Shown here: piece by piece, positions 6,676-12,797 of the stretch
Position numbering within the stretch: position 1 is the stretch's first letter
How the letters are laid out: every line of letters begins with the position of its first letter
From: Rickettsiales bacterium
Lineage (GTDB): Bacteria > Pseudomonadota > Alphaproteobacteria > Rs-D84
Assembly (NCBI GenBank): GCA_031259365.1
Contig: JAIRLP010000118.1
Location: 1 to 12,797, forward strand
DNA: 12,797 bases
Reading direction: 5' to 3'
Position numbers and translations under genes: made by a program
The notes under the pieces: model-generated
Database searches by the model: none
What the model saw: only the letters and a program-made list of their open reading frames with translations
Told to the model about the DNA's origin: nothing

Positions 6676-6681
6676 AGCAGA

Positions 6682-8262
6682 TTACTTCACCCCCACTATT
6701 TCCACATCACCGAACAAAGACATTGCGCTGGCGACCATTGGATCTGATTCCAATGCTGAACGCTTTTGTTCTGTGACAGTTTGTACATTTTCAGATTCCG
6801 CACAACGTTCCAGCGTCCATTGTTGACCAGTTTTATCCATCAGCCAAGCAGACAGTTTTTGTGCAAAATCCATTTCGCCCTTTCTATCAAAATATTTGAT
6901 ATGCTTTTCTGACAATTCTGAAACTTCTATGTTGCTGCTGTAATAGGACAATAATATTAATTCTTTGGATTCCTGTAATGCGGTTGCCAATTCAGCCGCA
7001 CTGGATATTTGCAAAGATGGTTTAGACTTTATCTTGGCTTCTGCTTTTGGGGTTGGGGCATCAGCAGTCTTTCTGGTGGCCAACGTTTCTTTGATGTTCG
7101 GCGCCGCAGATTGTTTTACAGTTTCGGCCTTTAACAATTCAGACACGGGCGGCATATCTGCAACATGCATTAATCGCACAACCAACATATCAAAGCATTG
7201 CTTTTGATTTCCAGCCGCCTGCATTTCAGATACAGACGCAACCATTACCTGCCAGATTCTGGACAAGGTATTTAATGTTACATTTGAATTAATCTCGCGG
7301 ATATGTTCACGCTGATCTGCGGTATATGGTGAATTTGTTACATCACCTGCGCGTAACGCCGGATGCATGCGTGTTGCCCAATGGGTCCATTCCATCATAT
7401 CATTTAACAACACGGATAGATCAGCACCGTTTGTGTAGATACTATCTACCTTGTCCAGCGCATCTGCAACGCTGCCTGATAATAATGTGCGCATAAAATC
7501 AACAACAACGCCACGATCCGCGCGTTTTAACATATCCATAACCGCACTTTCATCAACTTTGCCGCCGGTTTGTGCAATCGCTTGATCTAACAAAGACAAT
7601 CCATCACGGACAGAACCATCGGCAGCACGGGCCAATAATTCATTAGCCGCATCAGACAATTCAATCTTTTCTTCTGTTGCAATCCAGGCAAAATGCTTTT
7701 TCAAAGTTTCAACTGGAACACGAACCAAATCAAAACGCTGGCAACGGGACAATATAGTCACAGGAACCTTTCTGATTTCTGTGGTCGCCAAAATAAAGAT
7801 AACGTGTGCTGGTGGTTCTTCCAAAGTCTTCAACAATGCATTAAATGCAGATGTTGATAACATATGAACTTCGTCGATAATGTAAACCTTGTAACGGCCA
7901 TTTGTCGGACGGTATTGTGCAGCATCCAAGATATCGCGCATATTATCAACACCCGTATGAGACGCAGCGTCGATTTCCAGAACATCAATATGCTGCCCAG
8001 CTGCAATGGAACGACAGTTTTCACATGTTCCACAAGGTGTTGCGGTCGCGCGATCAGAAGATAAACAGTTCAAAGCCTTGGCCAAAATACGGGCGGTACT
8101 GGTTTTACCTGTACCACGAATACCTGTAAAAATATAAGCATGAGCAATACGTGATGTATTAATCGCCGTTGTTAATGTTTTAACAAGAACATCTTGACCA
8201 ATAAGAGACTGAAAATCTTGACTGCGGTATTTACGTGCCAGAACTGTATAATTGTTATCCAT
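6682..8262 (-). CDS. dnaX: DNA polymerase III subunit gamma/tau (clamp loader ATPase), 526 aa
   Basis: DnaX is the motor of the clamp loader that places the beta clamp on primed DNA, and its C-terminus (tau) ties polymerase cores together. From the chosen start: YTVLARKYRSQDFQSLIGQ (5-23), Walker A GIRGTGKT (47-54), a four-cysteine zinc module (C66, C77, C80, C83), Walker B VYIIDEVHML with D130/E131, sensor-1 ATT (159-161) and the arginine-finger SRC (172-174). The C-terminal third (about 345-526) is divergent with a Pro/Lys/Ala linker at about 400-420; the whole is shorter than E. coli tau (643 aa). The start at 8262 (MDNNYTVLARKYR) is preceded by AAGGA; the longer frame from 8289 has no such site. 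I saw no A-rich slippery sequence for gamma production. It is the second gene of the operon, 81 nt after the DUF4167 gene. Confidence 0.97.
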   Translation of the reverse strand: MDNNYTVLARKYRSQDFQSLIGQDVLVKTLTTAINTSRIAHAYIFTGIRGTGKTSTARILAKALNCLSSDRATATPCGTCENCRSIAAGQHIDVLEIDAASHTGVDNMRDILDAAQYRPTNGRYKVYIIDEVHMLSTSAFNALLKTLEEPPAHVIFILATTEIRKVPVTILSRCQRFDLVRVPVETLKKHFAWIATEEKIELSDAANELLARAADGSVRDGLSLLDQAIAQTGGKVDESAVMDMLKRADRGVVVDFMRTLLSGSVADALDKVDSIYTNGADLSVLLNDMMEWTHWATRMHPALRAGDVTNSPYTADQREHIREINSNVTLNTLSRIWQVMVASVSEMQAAGNQKQCFDMLVVRLMHVADMPPVSELLKAETVKQSAAPNIKETLATRKTADAPTPKAEAKIKSKPSLQISSAAELATALQESKELILLSYYSSNIEVSELSEKHIKYFDRKGEMDFAQKLSAWLMDKTGQQWTLERCAESENVQTVTEQKRSALESDPMVASAMSLFGDVEIVGVK

Positions 8263-8343
8263 AAACTTTCTTCCTTTGTCACGAAGCATAGCAAACCTGA
8301 GCCAGATTTCAAGGGTAAAAACGTCAAAAGATACGGTTGTTTT

Positions 8344-8637
8344 TTATTTTAAATTTGGAATAAATTCTGGGAATCCGGCATCGTCTTCATCAGAATTTTC
8401 ACAGGCTTCGACTTCGACCACAGGGGCTTTTTCCTTGGGATCACGGGTATTATCGATTTTTCCCTGTTCGCCACTGACAATACGACCGTAATGTTCAGCC
8501 ATTTGTAACAAGCGTTCGCGTTCGATTGAATCTTGAACTTGACGAGCTTGATCCATGTATTGTTTGCGTTTTTGGCGCCATTTATGGCATCGCTGAATCA
8601 TAAGCCCAACAGACATTTGATTTGATTTCTTTTGCAT
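8344..8637 (-). CDS. DUF4167 family protein, 97 aa
   Basis: Residues about 22-60 (QKRKQYMDQARQVQDSIERERLLQMAEHYGRIV) fit the DUF4167 core, in which Tyr, AR, a charged helix and LLQ-AEHY-RI are conserved. The basic, Arg/Lys-rich N-terminus (GLMIQRCHKWRQKRKQ) stands in for the Arg/Gly-rich segment of typical members and suggests nucleic-acid binding. The tail (70-97) is acidic and low in complexity. The function is not established; the family occurs mainly in Alphaproteobacteria. It is the first gene of the minus operon, directly downstream of the candidate promoter and palindrome. The ribosome binding site before the ATG is poor (AAAGATTAATT). Confidence 0.75.
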   Translation of the reverse strand: MQKKSNQMSVGLMIQRCHKWRQKRKQYMDQARQVQDSIERERLLQMAEHYGRIVSGEQGKIDNTRDPKEKAPVVEVEACENSDEDDAGFPEFIPNLK

Positions 8638-8652
8638 AATTAATCTTTAATT

Positions 8653-8660
8653 AAGGAGGT
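8653..8660. promoter_or_regulatory. AAGGAGGT on the plus strand; ACCTCCTT in the minus-operon 5' leader
   Basis: This is a perfect Shine-Dalgarno octamer on the plus strand with no gene behind it: the next ATG in reach (8692) opens an 8-codon frame only. On the minus strand, which the candidate promoter at 8705-8733 would transcribe, it is an anti-Shine-Dalgarno (16S 3'-end-like) octamer 15 nt before the start codon of the DUF4167 gene. It may be chance, or may mask or bind a ribosome-site sequence. Confidence 0.35.
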
Positions 8661-8668
8661 AAATTCAA

Positions 8669-8686
8669 ATAGTAATTTATTACTAT
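8669..8686. promoter_or_regulatory. 18-bp palindrome, candidate operator of the minus operon
   Basis: ATAGTAAT (8669-8676) and ATTACTAT (8679-8686) form a perfect dyad with a TT centre. It lies just downstream of the candidate -10 element (8705-8710), where a bound repressor would block transcription. In RNA it would form an A/U-only hairpin in the 5' leader. Confidence 0.5.
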
Positions 8687-8704
8687 CAATCATGTACGCA
8701 GTAG

Positions 8705-8733
8705 ATATTAAATTATCTTAAAACCAATTGCAA
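8705..8733 (-). promoter_or_regulatory. Candidate sigma-70 promoter of the DUF4167-dnaX operon
   Basis: On the minus strand, TTGCAA (8728-8733) and TAATAT (8705-8710) are spaced by exactly 17 bp. The start of transcription would fall near 8698, leaving a leader of about 60 nt that contains the palindrome and the anti-Shine-Dalgarno octamer. Upstream is a T-rich tract and a repeated CAATTGC (8725-8731 and 8744-8750). Confidence 0.5.
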
Positions 8734-8756
8734 TATTTTTTTTCAATTGCTATGCT

Positions 8757-9012
8757 AGACCTTGTAGGAGGGTGTTTTTACATAAATGGAGCCAGATGGA
8801 ATAACGCAGTGCGCGAAAGATTGACGAAGACGTATACAAATGCGGCAAGGAAATCTGACAAAGCAATGGGCAATTACAGCGACAACACCAAATTAAATAA
8901 AAAACTGCGATTTTATGCTTGAATGTATAATATTACACTCTTCACATAAGATCTGGTTCTTTCTTTAATTTGTTTGTCGCCATTTATGCAAAAACAACCT
9001 TCTACAAGGTCT
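8757..9012. repeat. 256-bp MITE-like element with 38-bp imperfect terminal inverted repeats
   Basis: The left end (8757-8794) begins AGACCTTGTAGGAGGGTG. The reverse complement of the right end (8975-9012) begins AGACCTTGTAGAAGGTTG. The two arms match at 33 of 38 positions, and the outermost 11 bp are perfect. The 180-bp interior holds no convincing gene. No clear target-site duplication is visible (flanks ATGCT and GATGT). The element fills most of the space between the two divergent operons. It could be a non-autonomous transposable element, an IS remnant, or a paired control site serving both operons. Confidence 0.6.
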
Positions 9013-9021
9013 GATGTAGGG

Positions 9022-9075
9022 GGGCGTTTCAATCTAAACAGTTGATATTTACGCCCTATGGAAGATTTATGGAGG
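9022..9075 (+). promoter_or_regulatory. 5'-leader hairpin and strong ribosome binding site of the large-pilin operon
   Basis: GGGCGT (9022-9027) pairs with ACGCCC (9051-9056), with a weaker inner TCAA/TTGA pairing. After it comes GGAGG (9071-9075), 8 nt before a GTG start at 9084. This ribosome site fixes the start of the first pilin gene. I did not find a convincing promoter; a TATAAT at 8926-8931 inside the inverted-repeat element lacks a good -35. Confidence 0.5.
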
Positions 9076-9083
9076 AATAATCC

Positions 9084-10439
9084 GTGCGCAGGCAGGGCGG
9101 GAATTTTTTATTGCAGGCCTTGTTAGCCTTGGCGCTGATTGTTGCTTTCATGCCTTTTTTCACACAGAAACTATTAACGCGTGATCGTGATTCCCAAATG
9201 TACGCCACATCAACGCAGGTTGAAACAGCACAAACAGCAGCCAGAATTTATCTGCGGGAAAATCTGAACAAGCTTCCCTTTAACACAACAACTATTTCCG
9301 GCGACCAATTTTCAGATACTTTGGAACCATATGGTCTGCCGCTGGGATTTGTTCCCCGGACAACATTTGGTCAGCGTATTTCATTGGTTATTCAAAAAAC
9401 TGAGTATGATATTTTTTCATACCTGCAATTATCTGGCGGTAAATTAACAGATCTGCAACGTTCTGAATTGGTGAAACGAATTGGTTTCTATGCCTCCGAA
9501 GGTGATGGAAATGTTTATGTTATTATTCCATTGGACGAAATATTTTCCGATGTCGTTCGTCGTAATGAAAAGAACGTGGACGATAATGGATTCTTATCCG
9601 ATTTGGACATGGGTGAATTCGGTCTGGAAAAAGGGGGCGTCTTATTTGCCCGTAATGGTGAATTTGAAACTTATCAAACAAATGCTTTATCTTTAAATGG
9701 TGCCGAAGACGGAAGAAAAATCCGCAACAAGATTGATAATATGATTGCAGTCAAAACTGTATTCCAATCAAGAAACGGCGAAACAGCTTTATCCGTCACC
9801 CGCGGAACATTAAACGCAGACACTTTGTCAGCCAAAACAATTTCGAAATTTGGTGACACTGGAAACATTACGGTTGGCAACGCATCTGTTTACGATTTTT
9901 CTATGACAGCTGGCCGTACATCTTTTACCGGTCCTGCAAAATGGGAAGTGCGCGGAAATATGGTAACCGACAATATCAATTTTTCAATTGAACGTTTGGA
10001 AATATCTTCCTTTATCAACGCATCTCGCGGCCAAGATGTTTTCATTCAACCCGAAGATTTACAATACAGCACCAAAAGCGGAATCGAAACAGGAATAATG
10101 CGCGCTGCAAATATTACATTACGAGATCAAACATCCGATGCCCTGCTAGCTGGCAAAAATGGCGCCATCGTTATAGATATTCGACCTGCAGGGACTTCTA
10201 TATTGCCAGACGTGCTTATGGATTCCATCGCTAATGACAGAATGACTATTATCGCCACCACATCTGATGACGAAGGAAAAACTGTCGATTGCAAATCAAT
10301 CATCACCAGTTTAAATGGAATATTTAATGTTAAATCATTATCTCAAAATTTGATCTGCCAATATGTGTTTTGGCAAAGACTGGAAAAACGTATTGATTTA
10401 AAGAAATGTTTACTGGAAGGTAAAAGTGACTGTAAATAA
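9084..10439 (+). CDS. Large minor-pilin-like protein with atypical prepilin N-terminus, 451 aa
   Basis: The GTG start follows GGAGG by 8 nt. The N-terminus MRRQGGNFLLQALLALALIVAF has a short basic leader, a glycine cleavage site and a hydrophobic alpha-1 helix, but lacks Glu at +5: cutting after G6 puts Gln there, cutting after G5 puts Leu. GspK-type minor pseudopilins also lack this Glu. After the helix (to about 65) and a globular part (to about 210), residues about 225-350 are rich in short beta strands with regular polar turns (LNADTLSAKTISKFG, NITVGNASVYDF), suggesting a beta-solenoid stalk. Four cysteines cluster at the C-terminus (C403, C425, C442, C450). It is the first of three adjacent genes; the next starts inside its last 14 bp. 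It may be a pilus-tip or initiating subunit, which is inference. Confidence 0.8.
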   Translation: MRRQGGNFLLQALLALALIVAFMPFFTQKLLTRDRDSQMYATSTQVETAQTAARIYLRENLNKLPFNTTTISGDQFSDTLEPYGLPLGFVPRTTFGQRISLVIQKTEYDIFSYLQLSGGKLTDLQRSELVKRIGFYASEGDGNVYVIIPLDEIFSDVVRRNEKNVDDNGFLSDLDMGEFGLEKGGVLFARNGEFETYQTNALSLNGAEDGRKIRNKIDNMIAVKTVFQSRNGETALSVTRGTLNADTLSAKTISKFGDTGNITVGNASVYDFSMTAGRTSFTGPAKWEVRGNMVTDNINFSIERLEISSFINASRGQDVFIQPEDLQYSTKSGIETGIMRAANITLRDQTSDALLAGKNGAIVIDIRPAGTSILPDVLMDSIANDRMTIIATTSDDEGKTVDCKSIITSLNGIFNVKSLSQNLICQYVFWQRLEKRIDLKKCLLEGKSDCK

Positions 10440-11646
10440 ACAAGCTTTTTATTCAAATTTCTTAAACGCTGAAAATATCAATAATCAGCGTGGCGCCAGC
10501 ATTATGGAAATATTGCTGGTTATTGCCATTGTGGCATTATTGTCCCCATTTGTTTACAGTCGGATTTCAGAAACATCTAAAGAAATACGGGACATCGGCA
10601 CCGCAAAAAGAATTATTGCTTTACGCGAACCAGCTTTGAACTTTGTACGTTTAAATCAAGACAAATGGCCTGATATCGCACAGATTAAGCTGGACCAAGA
10701 AGAACTGACCGCCATCAGCGATGCAGCCATTTCTGGTTTTATAGACAAGTATCATGTACAGGGATCCATCATCACAGATATCTATTTGGCATTTAACATT
10801 GACAACAATGCTTTGCATGCTGCCCAAATTGCAAAACACATCGGATTGGATGCCGCAACGGTCACACCAGACGGAATTGCGTACGGCGCGTCTTGGGCGG
10901 TTTCGGCCCCTGATTTTAAATCAGGTGATTTAGTATATCGTATTAATTATGACTTCAGTGGGGGCGACAATTCAAAATACCTTCACCGTGGAACATCCAG
11001 CGAAGATGATTTAAATGTTATGCAGCGCAATTTAAACATGGGGAACTTTAATATTTATAGAATTGGTCGCACGGTTGCAAAATCTGGAAAGGCAACAGAA
11101 TCTTCTGCCGCATTTACCGAGGCAAAAGATCTGGCCACTGCTTCGGCATATTTCACCAGCGGCGCAAACATTGATGGCAGCGCGGTATCTGTCGGCGCCA
11201 TGCGAGTCGTTGGTGACATCACGGGTTTTAGAACAATCAATTCAAAAAAATTAAACAAAGAAGGATTTTCAACCACAGGTTCTATTATTGCCGATCGTGC
11301 CAAGATCAATAATTCTATAACAGTGGGACGAAACCTGAATATCAAATCTGATACAACCAGAACCATCAGTGGCTTTGCTGGTATAGTCGCTCATTCTTTG
11401 GCAACACCTTATGTATACGCAGACGAAATATATTTTGGCAATAATTTTGGATTGACCGTATCCGGAGAATTGTTAATGTCAACAACATCACCGTTGCGAA
11501 TTGGCAGTTGGACGTTCCCATCCAGTACACCGCCAAGATTTAAAACATTGGAATTATCTCGTGGGACATTACCTGCCACGCCAGACAATTCTGAATTCAA
11601 CAAACTAATTAAAAGCGGTTGGAAGACAATCCCTGCAAAGCAATAA
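10426..11646 (+). CDS. Large type IV prepilin-like protein with stalk-like ectodomain, 406 aa
   Basis: Translation starts at GTG 10426, five nt after GGAAGG (10415-10420), overlapping the previous gene by 14 bp in another frame, so the two are translationally coupled. A 23-residue leader ends in QRG; the peptidase site is G23/A24, and mature ASIMEILLVIAIVALL has Glu at +5. After the alpha-1 helix and an alpha/beta part, residues from about 195 on read as repeated short strands and turns (NMGNFNIYRIGRTV, GAMRVVGDITGFRTIN, KINNSITVGRNLNIKSD), like the stalk of PilV-type minor pilins. At 406 aa it is far longer than ordinary pilins (about 150). No cysteines are conspicuous in the ectodomain, unlike the preceding protein. 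Confidence 0.85.
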   Translation: MTVNKQAFYSNFLNAENINNQRGASIMEILLVIAIVALLSPFVYSRISETSKEIRDIGTAKRIIALREPALNFVRLNQDKWPDIAQIKLDQEELTAISDAAISGFIDKYHVQGSIITDIYLAFNIDNNALHAAQIAKHIGLDAATVTPDGIAYGASWAVSAPDFKSGDLVYRINYDFSGGDNSKYLHRGTSSEDDLNVMQRNLNMGNFNIYRIGRTVAKSGKATESSAAFTEAKDLATASAYFTSGANIDGSAVSVGAMRVVGDITGFRTINSKKLNKEGFSTTGSIIADRAKINNSITVGRNLNIKSDTTRTISGFAGIVAHSLATPYVYADEIYFGNNFGLTVSGELLMSTTSPLRIGSWTFPSSTPPRFKTLELSRGTLPATPDNSEFNKLIKSGWKTIPAKQ

Positions 11647-11649
11647 CGA

Positions 11650-12797
11650 ATGAATACACAAAAACATATCTTAGATAAGATCTACAAAAGATTGATTGAT
11701 TTGCGCAAGGGAAAATCGCGCAAATCCAGTAACCCCGACAAAGCCGTATATTATACGGCACGGAGGGTTGACGCAGATTTGAGTGATTTAACCAGCACCG
11801 CTTCGCGGCGGCGCGTATTTGAATCAATAACTTCGAATTCCCGCTTGCCCGTGTGCACACACGGACTGCGCAAGAATCCTTTTTCTTGTTCCAAATCCAC
11901 TGACGCAAATCAACCAAGCTTTTGCAGATCCTATCTAAAAGAACAACGCGGCGCAACAATGGTTGATCTGTTGCTGATGTTGGGATTGGTTGCGATTGTT
12001 TTGCCATTTATCTTTGATTTCCAAAAAACGCGAATAGACCGCGCGAAAAATTTGGCCGCTGCCAAGGAAATGGAGGCTATCCAAGTTGCACTGGAAAGAT
12101 ATATTGATTTTCATAAAAAAGAATTATTATCCCCGGTTGGTAAAAATATTACCCGCGTCAGAATTTCTGATTTGGAAGAATATGGCGCCCCAAGTGATTC
12201 TATTGAAAAACATGGTGAAAATTTTCAGGTCAGAATTTTAAAGTCACAAAACCGCGAAGGTCATTCAACCTTGCAAGGAATAGTCGTTTTAAATGATCAA
12301 GACATCACACCATTACGAACCCGCGAAATTATAAATCTGGGCAATGGTCAAATGGGATTTGTTGAACAAGGCCAAGCATTTGGCGCTTTTGGAACTTGGC
12401 ATGCAAATACGTCTGATCTTGGAATTGCATCGTCGGGGGGGATTATTGAAACAACCAAACCAACACTGGATCAAGATGAATATCTGTGGCGTATCCCTTC
12501 TGAAAATTCATCAGACGCCACAATGTTGTCCCCATTGAATTTGGGTGGTCATGATATTATAAATGCAAACTTTCTGGATGCAAATTCTCTTCAGTTTGAA
12601 GAAATATTAACTGCTGGCGAAATCGTCACCGACAAAACTATTTTTCAAACCAGAACAACATTGGATAAAAGCTTTCAAACGTCAGATGCAACAGTGGCCG
12701 GTACCCTGTCTGCAGATTCCAGAAACATGGAAATCACCGGCACATTAACTTTGGCTGATGTTGGCAAGTTCACCAGCTTTACGGCGGATGAATTGTG
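11650..12797 (+). CDS. Third large prepilin-like protein, 3' partial, with unusually long leader
   Basis: A frame beginning at ATG 11650, 3 nt after the previous stop, stays open to the window edge (382 codons). The prepilin site lies deep inside: QRG101/A102 followed by ATMVDLLLMLGLVAIVLPF, with Asp rather than Glu at +5. The 101-residue leader is about 75 residues longer than its neighbour's, is Ser/Arg/Lys-rich and low in complexity, and its DNA (11698-11888) is packed with short palindromes, suggesting an in-frame insertion. A later GTG (11851) would still leave a 34-residue leader and has no ribosome site. After alpha-1 come RAKNLAAAKEMEAIQVALERYIDF, a globular part, then stalk-like text (LNLGGHDIINANFLDANSLQ, SDATVAGTLSADSRNMEITG) recalling PilV and phage tail-fibre stalks. 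The C-terminus is outside the window. Confidence 0.82.
   Translation, partial: MNTQKHILDKIYKRLIDLRKGKSRKSSNPDKAVYYTARRVDADLSDLTSTASRRRVFESITSNSRLPVCTHGLRKNPFSCSKSTDANQPSFCRSYLKEQRGATMVDLLLMLGLVAIVLPFIFDFQKTRIDRAKNLAAAKEMEAIQVALERYIDFHKKELLSPVGKNITRVRISDLEEYGAPSDSIEKHGENFQVRILKSQNREGHSTLQGIVVLNDQDITPLRTREIINLGNGQMGFVEQGQAFGAFGTWHANTSDLGIASSGGIIETTKPTLDQDEYLWRIPSENSSDATMLSPLNLGGHDIINANFLDANSLQFEEILTAGEIVTDKTIFQTRTTLDKSFQTSDATVAGTLSADSRNMEITGTLTLADVGKFTSFTADEL
11698..11888. repeat. Cluster of five short hairpins inside the third pilin's leader
   Basis: In order: GATTTGCGC/GCGCAAATC (11698-11706, 11718-11726); GCCGTATA/TATACGGC around one base (11743-11759); CCGC/GCGG (11798-11808); CCGTGTG/CACACGG (11849-11864); CAAGAA/TTCTTG (11871-11888). 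A near-direct repeat starting CAAATCCA (11721 and 11892) brackets the palindromic part. The pattern resembles the palindromic elements that insert in frame into Rickettsia genes, but no shared sequence is claimed. Confidence 0.55.

Noticed and set aside
6700..7150. Programmed frameshift in dnaX producing a gamma form
   Set aside because: No A-rich slippery heptamer was found in the linker region, so no short form can be supported.
8263..8289. Nine-codon longer start for dnaX
   Set aside because: There is no ribosome binding site before 8289, while AAGGA precedes 8262 and the family N-terminus begins there.
8728..8922. 64-codon plus-strand frame between the divergent operons
   Set aside because: It starts inside the candidate promoter, runs through the left terminal inverted repeat, has no ribosome binding site and no protein-like pattern.
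8757..9012. Structured RNA (SRP RNA, tmRNA or 6S RNA) closed by the long inverted repeat
   Set aside because: I found neither the SRP GGAAG/AGCA loop motif, nor a tmRNA tag frame ending in LAA or a T-arm sequence, nor a 6S-like bubble; the arms diverge in a way that suits DNA repeats better.
11609..12007. 132-codon minus-strand frame opposite the third pilin
   Set aside because: It is antisense to the prepilin N-terminus, whose peptidase site and hydrophobic helix are clear; no ribosome site or family pattern was seen.

Overview
The window looks like chromosomal DNA of a moderately AT-rich alphaproteobacterium. The evidence is a DUF4167 protein (a family largely confined to Alphaproteobacteria), a DnaX with a zinc module, an Skp-like chaperone, an OmpA-like lipoprotein, AAGGA-type ribosome binding sites, and intergenic repeats of the 'TCATTGCGAGCGAAGCGAAG' type familiar from Rickettsiales and other small-genome bacteria. 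No species can be named from the sequence.

Layout. (1) 1-2644, plus strand: two unrecognised Cys-rich envelope or secreted proteins, the first entering from outside the window and apparently frameshifted near its C-terminus; a clear rho-independent terminator ends the unit. (2) 2645-3029: about 385 bp without a gene, filled by nested inverted repeats and three copies of a REP-like repeat. (3) 3030-3842, minus: an inositol-monophosphatase-superfamily enzyme, bracketed by two copies of a 39-bp terminator-like direct repeat. (4) 4066-8637, minus: a probable six-gene operon transcribed right to left: DUF4167 protein, dnaX, HExxH metallopeptidase-like protein, small type IV prepilin, OmpA-like lipoprotein, Skp/OmpH-like protein; it ends at the terminator at 3896-3920. 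(5) 8638-9083: a 446-bp divergent intergenic region with a candidate promoter and an 18-bp palindromic operator for the minus operon, and a 256-bp element with 38-bp imperfect terminal inverted repeats. (6) 9084 to the right edge, plus: three consecutive, tightly packed genes for unusually large prepilin-like proteins, the last running out of the window. It was found by reading the open frame from 11650.

How the genes fit together: four proteins carry prepilin-type N-termini (a small pilin in the minus operon and three large ones in the plus operon), so the two divergent operons probably contribute to one type IV pilus or type II-like pseudopilus. The three large proteins join a pilin N-terminus to long, beta-strand-rich, repetitive-looking ectodomains, resembling in design the PilV-like tip adhesins of type IVb pili. 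They differ at the conserved +5 position (Gln, Glu, Asp). The OmpA-like lipoprotein and Skp-like chaperone add an outer-membrane theme. The most interesting loci are this pilin trio, the palindrome-rich insertion-like leader of the third pilin, the 256-bp inverted-repeat element, and the frameshifted Cys-rich protein.
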